Assembly (NCBI GenBank): GCA_964035575.1
Contig: OZ037891.1
Coordinates: 248,001-312,000 of the forward strand
DNA length: 64,000 nucleotides
DNA from: Rhynchopus sp. YZ270_cl-10
Taxonomy: Eukaryota > Euglenozoa > Diplonemea > Diplonemida > Diplonemidae
Direction of reading: 5' to 3'
Shown here: one piece after another, positions 40,413 through 48,586 of the stretch
How positions within the stretch are numbered: the first letter of the stretch is position 1
How the letters are laid out: every line of letters begins with the position of its first letter
Position numbers and translations under genes: made by a program
The notes under the pieces: model-generated
Databases searched by the model: none
What the model was told of the DNA's origin: nothing
Seen by the model: only the letters and a program-made list of their open reading frames with translations

Positions 40413-40725
40413 ATAAAAGGGGGGAATAAAGAAAAGGTGCAAACTGCATGTTCTTAATATTATGTACACCCCCTCTTCGCCCAAAGGAAGCGCGTTGAAA
40501 AAAAGAAAAAGAAAAATATTTTTTTAAAAACCACGAAAAAAACCAGAGGGATACGTTTACCATCTGGGGAGAGGGGTTTTGTATTTTTTTTTGCTTTCAC
40601 ATGAGTTTGGTTGGGCTAAAAGCTGAAAAATGACTTGAAGTTAATTGTAAACGTCTCTTTGTTCTTCTCTCTGCAAGGAGGAACCCAGATGAATTACCAC
40701 TGTGTTTTTTTTGCAGATATAAATT

Positions 40726-40801
<76 letters not shown>

Positions 40802-41289
40802 AAGAAAGAGACAACAACAGCCTTAATATTCCTTTCCCTAATCATTTAAAGGAAAATTTGCAAGATTACGTAATATCCCGTATCTCTGCATCCTTTTATA
40901 TTATCAACTATCACCTAAATACCAACTTTGGTGGTACTAAGATATGTACTCAATGTTAACCAAGCCTTTTTTTTTCCTGCTTTTATCCCTCCCCTTTCCC
41001 CCCCCACTTTTATTAAAAAAATGTTAGAAACAAAACAAAAACACTGCCAAGGTGTGATAAAAATGAACCGTCTTTTTTTCCTTTTTTGTTGCAGTATCCA
41101 TTACTTTACTCCTAATCTGGTAGGGGTAAAGCTTGCTATTCACCATGGGTTCACTATTTATTTATTTGATTTTCTCATTAAGGGATTCAAAATGGGGGGG
41201 GGAACGGGAGGGGGATGACGACGAGAGGAGGGAAGAGGCAAGGCTAAAACCAGAACGAGGCAACAAAAGAAAGAAAAAAAAAATATATA

Positions 41290-41328
41290 AAATGAATCCG
41301 AAGCCTCTCTCGTTTGCTTAGTCATCGA
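41290..41328 (+). repeat. Stem-loop repeat, family B copy 4
   Basis: AAATGAATCCGAAGCCTCTC, then TCGTTTGCTTAGTCATC; a diverged copy with the loop lengthened by a few bases. Confidence 0.65.
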
Positions 41329-41479
41329 AAAGAAAAAGGCAATAGACTTTGTTCCTTAAAGGGGGGGTGGACCTATTATCCGGGTAGACCTATTATCCCT
41401 AGGATAATAGGTCCCCCTGTTTTGGAGTTAAATTTTAACTTTTTAACTTTTGGGATGGTAAAAAAATTTTTATAAAAAA

Positions 41480-41900
41480 TTTGGGGTGGGATTCTGGCGT
41501 TCGGCCAGTTTGCGTGCTCGCTTTCATGCCGGTTTTGCCAGCGCAGGCTGCAGCAAGGCCATCTTCCTTCCTGGCGTTGCAGCTGGGGCAGAGGGTCTGA
41601 GGATGATGGTGGGGCTGGTTGGGCAGGTTGGGCTGCTTGTACTTCTGCTGCTGGGGCATCTATCTCCATCACCTCAGAGTCCGCAGGGCTGTCTGGCTGC
41701 TCCACCTCCAAGACCTTTTCCTTCACCTGCAGCAGCTCCTCCTTCACCTCCCCTTTGCGCACCTTTGCCTTGTGCGTTGAACATCGCGTCCAGGCGCTTT
41801 TTTCCCTTCGGGAGGGCTTTTGGTGGCTTTGCCGCCAAAAGCTCGCATCGTCGTCCTCAGTCTCGTCGTCTTCAATCACCATCACGGCCTCCCGGTGAGC
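41480..41900 (-). pseudogene. Gene-like fragment inside the TIR element
   Basis: Minus-strand frames have host-like composition: from ATG 41882 an acidic and Lys/Glu-rich stretch (VIEDDETEDDDASFW, then VKEELLQVKEKVLEVEQPDS), followed in an adjacent frame by LCPSCNARKEDGLAAACAGK. Reading is not continuous across both parts, no proper end is present, and the open frame runs into the element's own terminal repeat. It is best explained as a captured and decayed host gene segment; a short functional gene is less likely. Confidence 0.45.
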
Positions 41901-41928
41901 TTCCAGAGGTTCCGCAACACGTTAGCTA

Positions 41929-41985
41929 GCGCCGCAGGCGCACGGTACGCTACTTTTTCTTTCGCCATGCTGCATTCCCCCATTC
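41929..41985 (+). repeat. Family H repeat, 3' part, inside the TIR element
   Basis: GCGCCGCAGGCGC followed by ACGGTACGCTACTTTTT and TTCGCCATGCTGCAT. Same orientation as all other family H copies. Confidence 0.7.
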
Positions 41986-42028
41986 CGGTAAAATAGAAGA
42001 AAATTGTCCCCTACGAGTAGAATTCTGT

Positions 42029-42082
42029 GGGGGGTAGGTGAGAGGCGGGTCGGAGCCCCCGCCCCTCACCTACCCCCACCCC
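42029..42082. repeat. GC-rich hairpin
   Basis: GGGGTAGGTGAGAGGCGGG and CCCGCCCCTCACCTACCCC pair at 18 of 19 positions across a short loop. It lies within the TIR element. Confidence 0.75.
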
Positions 42083-42370
42083 AGCCCCAATCCAAAACCC
42101 AACTTACCTCCGTATGGACACGTATGTATTCTACCTTTTCAAAAATAATTCACGTATGGATTTCCATACGTTCCACACGTGGAGCGTATCTCTGGTTTAC
42201 AGGATTGTGCATGTTTAAGGGTAAAAAGGGGGGGGAAAGAGTGACCGGGATAGCAGCGGGATAACAGCGGGATAGCAGCGGGATAATAACAATTTTTAAT
42301 CGACTTAAAATTTGGTCTGAAAGCGAAAATCTGAAATTTTAGGGTGGATAATAGGTCCACCGTCCCTTTA

Positions 42371-42423
42371 CTAATTTTTGTTGGTTTTAGTGGATCTGCC
42401 CAGACGAGACAGTCTTCATTATT

Positions 42424-42457
<34 letters not shown>

Positions 42458-43230
42458 ACTCACTTTTTTTTGTGATTTTCTTCTCTTCTTTTTCTTCTGT
42501 TTTTCAGAGAGGCAAATAAGCCCTCCCCTTCACGCTTTCCTTTGTTTTGTTTTGCTTTGCTTTGCTACCTTGATACCAACCTATGCAAACAACCAAACTT
42601 TAAAAAAAAAAAAAACTCTTTTTTTCACCTGGAGAAGGATTGGTTCATATACTAACTATTCTACTGAATAGAAGGTATAATAGAAGGAGAAATTTTGACT
42701 AAATCGGTTGGTTTATTTTATAAAAAAAAAAACATCCCCCCCAAGGAGACACACCCTCAACAGTTATTTGTTGTATCGACAAAACCACCCCATCAAAATG
42801 AGATGGGGTGATGTGCTCAAGATGTCACCTTCTTTTTACAAAAGGCTGGGGATACGTTGTTGAAAGGCATACTATTTTTTTTGGAGGAGGGTAATTTTAC
42901 CGTGGCATTATTCAATCGCTCTCCTGAGGTAGGTGATGGAGAGCTTGGGTGACCAATGAGAGCTCTTTTTTGTTTTGTTTTCTTTTTTTTTTTTTTTTGA
43001 AAACTTGGTTGTCCATCCTTTTAGTGTAGACACCCAAGGATGAACTCCACTTTTTTTTATATTGCGTCTCTTTTTTAAAAAATCTGCCCCTCCCCACATA
43101 CTTTCCCCCTCTCCCTTTTACTTCAGAGCAATGCTCCTTTTTTTCCCATTTTTTTTAAAAAAGCTTTTTTTTTTGTTTTGTTTATCTGTTCTCTCTTTTT
43201 CTTCCCGTTCCCAAAAAAAAAAAAAAAAAT
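42371..43230. other. Intergenic, homopolymer rich
   Basis: Includes a 32-bp A run at 42425-42456 and a family E copy at 42998-43062. This is the 3' flank of the TM9SF gene. No gene is seen. Confidence 0.5.
42998..43062 (+). repeat. Short dispersed stem-loop, family E copy 4
   Basis: GAAAACTTGGTTGT, an 11-bp insertion relative to the others, then TTAGTGTAGACACCCAAGGA and TGAACTCCACTT. Confidence 0.72.
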
Positions 43231-45511
43231 CTAGTCAATCTTGATGCGAGAGTAGATGACTCTGATGAAGACTATGGAGGAGATGAAGCCGATCGTTCCG
43301 ATCGAGATGAAGATGGACACGGAGAGAACCGCCATGGTCTCGAAGTAGATCACTGCTGCGAGGGGTGTCTTGAGCTGCAGGTACTCACTGTAGTAGTGGA
43401 AGCTGTAGAGGAAGAACCAGATACCCATTCCTCCAGGGATCACCACCGAACGCCACCACCATCTGTGGTCTTCGAAGACAAGCAAAAAGTAGATCATCAC
43501 AACCGCCACCTCTGCAGCCGCAATCGCCACCGTCAATCCGCTAATCGCAAGGAACCCAAACACATAGTACACACGCCCCTGCCACATGCTGAACAAAATA
43601 AACCTAAGCTCCACAAACGCAGCACCAAAGGGGATCAACCCTGGGGCGAAGACGAGCATAGGCATCTCAAGGTACCATCTCTGTGGGGGAATCTTCCTTG
43701 GGAGCTTGGAGACCTGAGTGACAGGCTCGATAGGCGGCCACTGTGGGTTGTGTTGGCGTTATGTGGAATAATATTATCACATAAAAAAGAAGATAATCGC
43801 CTCTGTAAAGTTTAGACGTAAAGTTTTAAGCATTTCAAAAAAGAAGAAATTTGGCTTGAAACACAAAGCCCTCTCATGACAGTGTACCTTGGTGCAATGA
43901 TGCAGGGTAGACCCCAACCATCCTACATTTCGATGGTTGACATTTGATAAGAAGAGCTAAAAAGATGAACCTAAGCCTCTCATGTTTAGTCATCTTTTAA
44001 AAGGGGGGGTGTAATGAAAAGAGGATGCTACAATCGGACCCCGTCAAGAAGTTGAGAGGGGGAAGAGTGGGGATGAATACCTTGAAGCCAAACCCAGCCC
44101 CGAGCACCACAAGCGGAAGCGACACTCCAAACCAAAGCCCCATGATCTCAACAATGGTGTAGATCGGTGCAATGTTCGCGCCCTTACGGTTCATCTGGAT
44201 GTACACCTCCATGCCCAGCCAGAGTGTGAAGAGCACACCCGGGAAGAGGAGTCCCGACACGAAGACAATCTTCCAGCGTCTCTGCTGGAACATGCTCAGC
44301 ATGATCCCTGTCACGGCGCCGTTCACGATGGCCATCAGGACAAAGAGGAACATAGCTGCGGTGATCAGTCCACCTCTGTTCGCAGGCGACAGGAAGCCAA
44401 GCATCGCAAACAGAATCGAAGACGTCACCATACCCAGCAGCTGCACTCCAGTCCCAATCACAACAGAGAACAGGCCCGGCCATGCCGGCGCACGGAAGAC
44501 ATCTGCGTGGACAAGCTTCCACCCCATCTCCTCTGCCTGCTCATCCTCGCTCTCAAGGCTGTTGTAACGGTTGAAGTCAACGTGCAGTGTCCTCAGAAGA
44601 ATCATCGCCACGATTGCAGACAGGCACAGAACAATGAGCAGCGAGTTGATGATGCTTGCCCAGTGTGTCTTCGTCTGGTTGTTCGAGATTGCCAGCATGA
44701 GGTACTCATCCCAACGGTTCGACCAGTCGATCTCCGTCGTGAGGTGCCACTTGACACCGTAGGTCCAGTGGATTGCCTTCTGATCTCCCTCCGTCGTGAG
44801 AGGGGGGAGGGTGCCTGCTACCTCGAACTCGTCGGTGCACTTGTCAATCCCGTGCTCCTCCCAGTCGATGGAGTAGGGGATCACCTTGACGCTCACGATG
44901 ATGTAGCGGTCGACCTTGTGCTGGTTGACGGTGATGTTAAAGATCAGGTGGTTGTGGATGAGCGTCTTGTCCCCTGTGCACTTCTTTGGGACACCGAGGG
45001 GCCAGCCACGCGGGGCGTTGTCGTGGCACTCAAGGGTTCTTGCCTTGTAGATGTGGCGGCCGGGGTTGACGACGGGGAGGTTGTCGATGACGAAGTTGCC
45101 TCTGTAGCCGTTGTTGATGCGCTTTTCGAACATCTCAAGGTCTGCCTTCGGGACTTTGCGCTGGTCGTCAGCGCAGGGGATCTGGAAGCACTTCGCCGGC
45201 TGCATCATCTGGAGTCCGTAGTAGGATGCCTGGATGTGCTCACCCCAGAGGATCTGTCCGTAGTTGGCCTCTTCAAAGAGCTCGTCGATGTTCTGCGGCT
45301 TGCAGAAGGGGAGGGAGTAGAAGTTGTAGCTCACAAGCGCCTCGTGGCTGTGCAGCGAGTTCACAGACACATTCACACGCTGTCCCTTAGTGTAGTCCTG
45401 CAGCGCCATGCCCGGGATGTAGTGGAAGTTCGAGACACGCGCCTGCGAAACCTCTTCTGTGGCGCCCACGACACATGCCGCAGCCACGAGCAGTGCACAC
45501 CTCTGTGCCAT
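43231..45511 (-). CDS. TM9SF / nonaspanin (EMP70 family)
   Basis: Exons 45511-44081 and 43740-43231 join in phase 0 (AAG|GTATTC ... CCCACAG|TGG) to 646 residues, the usual family length. A signal peptide (MAQRCALLVAAACVVGA) is followed by the long lumenal domain with typical blocks (YNFYSLPFC, GYRGNFVIDNLPVV, IHWTYGVKW) and nine membrane helices, the last ones in exon 2 (RKIPPQRWYLEMPMLVFAPG starts it). The C-terminus SRIKID fits the conserved KxD/E COPI-binding, Golgi-retention motif. The family acts in endosome-Golgi sorting of membrane proteins. The start at 45511 is chosen because the ATG lies three bases after a pyrimidine tract and AG (CCCCTTCTTCTGAG), a textbook trans-splice site, and because a signal peptide follows; the upstream in-frame extension would precede it. 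The 340-bp intron contains family A and family B repeats. Confidence 0.96.
43854..43955 (+). repeat. Family A repeat, truncated copy 4
   Basis: GGCTTGAAACACAAAGCCCT, then CTCATGACAGTGTACCTTGG, GGTAGACCCCAACCATCC and ACATTTGATA, after which similarity stops where family B begins. Confidence 0.8.
43961..43996 (+). repeat. Stem-loop repeat, family B copy 5
   Basis: AAGATGAACCTAAGC and GTTTAGTCATCTT around CTCTCAT. The loop C-to-T and G-to-A changes still keep the stem. Confidence 0.8.
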
Positions 45512-45514
45512 TAT

Positions 45515-45535
45515 CTCAGAAGAAGGGGGAAGAAG
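45515..45535 (-). promoter_or_regulatory. Probable trans-splice acceptor of TM9SF
   Basis: The minus strand reads CTTCTTCCCCTTCTTCTGAG ending three bases before the ATG. A pyrimidine tract plus AG this close to a start codon leaves almost no leader, which suggests that a spliced leader is added here. Confidence 0.6.
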
Positions 45536-45845
45536 GCGGCCCTCCTCCCGCAAGGTATTTGCACTTGTGTTTCTCTATGAGGAGGGGGGTGCAGGTGATA
45601 GTGTGGTGGGGGGTGGTTGTAATAAAATGATGCGTGTGGGTGGGGTTCTTTAATATTGTTAACGGGTGAGGGTGAGCTTCCAGGTAAAGGGGGAGGGGGT
45701 GTGGAACTCTCATCCCGGTCTAGAGTTCTCATTTTCTCATATTTTTTTACGAAAAGATTTAGATTATTTTTGCGTTGGAAAAAGCTGCCCCTTCCTTCTT
45801 TGCAACTCTGACGAAATCCTAAATATTATCATTAGCCCAAGTTAC

Positions 45846-46049
45846 ATGGGCTCGTCCGCGGAGGTATGTGTTGTCGGCCACGAGGATCTGACTGCCAACG
45901 CCAACCGAGCTAGCTCCTTTGACGTTCATAATCAAAAGTACCGTGTCGCCTCGTCATTCCGTTCCTCTCGTCTGCGAGGAGGTAGCAAGTACAACGGCGG
46001 AGGCCAACATCACCCCTTCAACTGCCGTGATGGCGTCCCTGTCCAATGA
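45846..46049 (+). CDS. Possible small plus-strand gene
   Basis: 67-codon frame from ATG 45846 (MGSSAEVCVVGHEDLTANAN, then RASSFDVHNQKYRVASSF, ending GQHHPFNCRDGVPVQ). The local base composition is coding-like and unlike the spacers, and an AG (TATCATTAG) lies ten bases upstream of the ATG. No family is recognised. A donor-like GAG|GTATGT six codons in could mean a different exon structure. It would be the only plus-strand gene, divergent from TM9SF, making 45.51-45.84 kb a possible strand-switch region. Weakly supported. Confidence 0.3.
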   Translation: MGSSAEVCVVGHEDLTANANRASSFDVHNQKYRVASSFRSSRLRGGSKYNGGGQHHPFNCRDGVPVQ

Positions 46050-47680
46050 GGACATATACACATACTGACATGGCGAGAACGACTTCGGTTCTTTTTTCAA
46101 ATATGTGGCGGCGAAATCAAGCCAATCTAATCACAAATACTGGAAAGGTGGGACTCACGGCAGAGCCCGCGGACCTCCCCCGAAAATTAATTATGCACCC
46201 CCTTCCAACCCCCGTCCCGCCCAAAAAACAAAAAAAAAAAAAACCTCTCCCGAGCTTTCTCCGCTGACAAGCTAGTCACAGGAAGAAGAAGATCAAAACT
46301 CGGTCGAGCCCGGGCGCGCTTCGCGCGCCCGGGTCCCCACCCCAGCTCAAGTTGGGGGCCTCCGGCGGAATGTGAGAATTGCTCGGTTATCCGACGGCGG
46401 AGTTCGGCACTTTATTGATATTTGCACCAGGCACACATGGTGCACGAATTATCAGTAACCTCAGTTTTTTTTACAAAAGAAACGGCGGTATGTCACCCAA
46501 AGGTTCCAAGCGAAGCCACGGTACGCAACATTTCAAAAAAAATGCGCTTAAAATTGTACATTTTTACAGGCAAACAATGTCACGGGAATGGTGTGATGCA
46601 GGCTTGCGCCGCAGGCGCACGGTACTCTACTTTTTTCCTTTCGCCGTGCTGCGTGCTTCCTTTTCCTTCGACGTTTGACCAATTGAGTCCGGCTCGATGG
46701 TATCTCAAAAAATTCCCCATAATATGGGCCCCTCCTCCCCCCCCAAAAAAAATCCAAAACCCCCGTCCCTGGACGGGGGTTTGGGACGGGGGTCGGTTTT
46801 TGGAAAATAATTGACCCCCGTCCGGGACGGGGTGAACGGGGGTGTTCCGCGGACTCTGACTCACGGGCACACACATCTTACTAAAGAGACAGAATTAAAA
46901 CTAAACATAACATTATACCAACTGATCTGTCCTGACTACTCTACAACTATGTCTTTTTTCGTTGACCGCAGCCATTTAGGCTCTTTCCCTATGACTCATG
47001 ATAATGGATGAGGGGGAGGATTCAAAAGGAAAAAGCGTAAAGACAGATCTATCGTTGGCTTTAAATATGTTTAGTTTCCAATAACACTTCGTGTACGTAA
47101 AAATAAAATAAGGTGTAGTGTGCAAGAGAATCCGAACTGAACGGACTGAAGCCAGTCACCTCACCAGATAAACTGTTTCGTGACAACTGTATACTGTAGT
47201 CAATTGAGACGATTTCGTAAGGTTAGGATTCCTGTACCTGATGTGAAATGACATGCATCCCAAGACAGGGGGGTAGAGAGCACCCAAAATATTCCTTAAC
47301 ACTCTGTGTTAAGGTTTTTAAGGTTGCTTTTGTGGCGTACCCCCCCACCCCTTGGCACCCCCGACGGGGTACCCCAAAAAATGACATTTCTCGCAGAGGC
47401 GCCAAAGTGTAAGATTTTTTCGGCATTGGAAAGATAGGGCCAAAAATCGAGTTCTTACTAAATCAGATCGCTGAGAGATTAGTTTTTAATTCCTATTTTC
47501 GTGTCGCGAGTTTACGTGTAAAATGCCTTAGGAACCGTGCGTTCCTTAAGGATTCTTAAGGATTCTACAGGGAAAACAGGCGTTTTGGCCAAAAACACGG
47601 TTTTTCAGGCAGGTAACCGGGTTTGCGGCTTGGGAAACGTGCCAACGCGGTGTGAGAACCATGCGTGGGGGTTTGTAACC
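46050..47680. other. Intergenic, hairpin-rich
   Basis: Holds GC hairpins (CCCGGGCGCGC, TTC, GCGCGCCCGGG at about 46309-46334; ACCCCCGTCC/GGACGGGGGT at about 46757-46782 and again to 46852), a family H copy, and a perfect CCTTAACAC-TCT-GTGTTAAGG hairpin at about 47294-47315. The minus frame at 47223-47426 has no recognisable domain. Confidence 0.45.
46473..46690 (+). repeat. Family H repeat, full copy
   Basis: GAAACGGCGGTATGTC, GCGAAGCCACGGTACGCAAC, GCGCCGCAGGCGC, ACGGTACTCTAC, CTTCGACGTTTGACCAATTG. It is very close to the copy at 6672-6860. Confidence 0.78.
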
Positions 47681-48060
47681 ACTCGTTGCGTTGGTTGCGT
47701 TGCGTTCGTTACGTAGCGTTCGTTGCATACAGATCGCTACGTACACATCGGTTACGTAGTGTTGCATGCGGTTGCATGCGTTGCGTTCGTTGTGTAGAGA
47801 TCGTTACGTACAGAGCGCAACGTATGGAGCGGTTGCGTTGCGTTGGTTGTGTTCGGTTGGTTACGTTCGTTGCGTACAGATAGTGACGCACGCATCGGTT
47901 CCGTTGTGTTGGATGAGATGCGTTGGTTGTGTTCGGTTGGTTACGTTCGTTGCGTTCAGATCGTTGCGCACACATCGGTAGCGTTGTGTTGGTTGTGTCG
48001 TTGACACATGTTCGTGGGAATCTGTTCGTTTCTTTTCAGATCTTTGCATACATCAACCAC
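47680..48060. repeat. Degenerate tandem repeat of about 80 bp
   Basis: The motif CAGATCGTTxCGxACACATCG recurs at about 47731, 47799, 47878, 47958 and 48038 (spacings 68, 79, 80, 80), joined by GTTGCGTTGGTTGTG-type filler. Cys/Arg-rich frames across it are artefacts of the repeat. Confidence 0.7.
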
Positions 48061-48586
48061 GATCAATAGGGAGTGTTAAGGATTAGCAAAACTAAATTTT
48101 AGTCCACCATTCAACTGCAACGTCATGCTAGTAAAGGAACACTAAAAAAGGGTGGTGTGTAAAAAAGGGGGCCATTCGCACTAGTTGGACACTTTTGTTG
48201 CGCACTTCTGGCGCAGTTTTTCATCCCACATCAAAAAAATCCAATCACGTACGCACTTTTTCCGCATTTCCCGCACTTTGCGCACCTCCATTTATGCTAA
48301 ACCAATGTGTGAAAATACAGAGCACTGCCCCACCTTCGCAAAGTCCTCCCGTGGGCAATGCAACCCAGACCATACAATGACAGGAAAAACCTCACCTCAA
48401 AGGTTAAGTGAATAAATCGATATAAACATTCAACACAACAGACATAAACTCGATAACCGAACAAAACGGTGATACAAGAAATGAAAAACAATACCGGTTG
48501 TGTAAAGTAATTTTCATACAAACTCACCTCGACTAGTGCGACCTCGATAATAACGTTGCTGTCATCAGCCTTTGACAGTGCCACAT
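48061..48586. other. Boundary region before the satellite
   Basis: A minus-strand stretch next to the array reads ALSKADDSNVIIEVALVE before a donor-like GAG|GTGAGT (about 48530-48585); this could be an exon or chance. Nothing else is supported. Confidence 0.3.

Larger units (their letters stand above)
39872..41356. other. Intergenic with family A copy, MITE and (AG)n
   Basis: Contains family A copy 3, a GATCGTA-rich foldback element, an (AG)n microsatellite of about 68 bp at 40729-40797, and a family B stem-loop at 41290-41328. No gene is supported. Confidence 0.5.
41357..42370. mobile_element. 1-kb non-autonomous TIR element carrying gene-like sequence
   Basis: 25-bp terminal inverted repeats (start TAAAGGG, end TGGACCTATTATCC) at 41357-41381 and 42346-42370 match at 23 of 25 positions. 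If the ends are trimmed to AAGGG, TA lies on both sides, consistent with a TA target duplication. Next to the left end is a second palindrome (GACCTATTATCC, CTA, GGATAATAGGTC). Inside are a GC-rich gene-like segment (41480-41900), a partial family H copy (41929-41985) and a GGGGTAGGTGAG hairpin (42029-42082). No transposase is seen. Confidence 0.72.
43741..44080 (-). other. TM9SF intron carrying two repeat families
   Basis: GT-AG intron of 340 bp. It contains a truncated family A copy (43854-43955) directly followed by a family B stem-loop (43961-43996), both antisense to the gene. Without splicing, the frame would end within the intron. Confidence 0.88.

Noticed and set aside
40597-40845. 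Ser-Leu repeat protein
   Set aside because: Translation of the (AG)n microsatellite.
44507-45580. 357-codon plus-strand frame opposite TM9SF
   Set aside because: Antisense shadow of a firmly identified gene.
47665-47981. Cys/Arg-rich frames in the 80-bp repeats
   Set aside because: They exist in several frames and both strands and reflect the repeat word GTTGCGTTCG.
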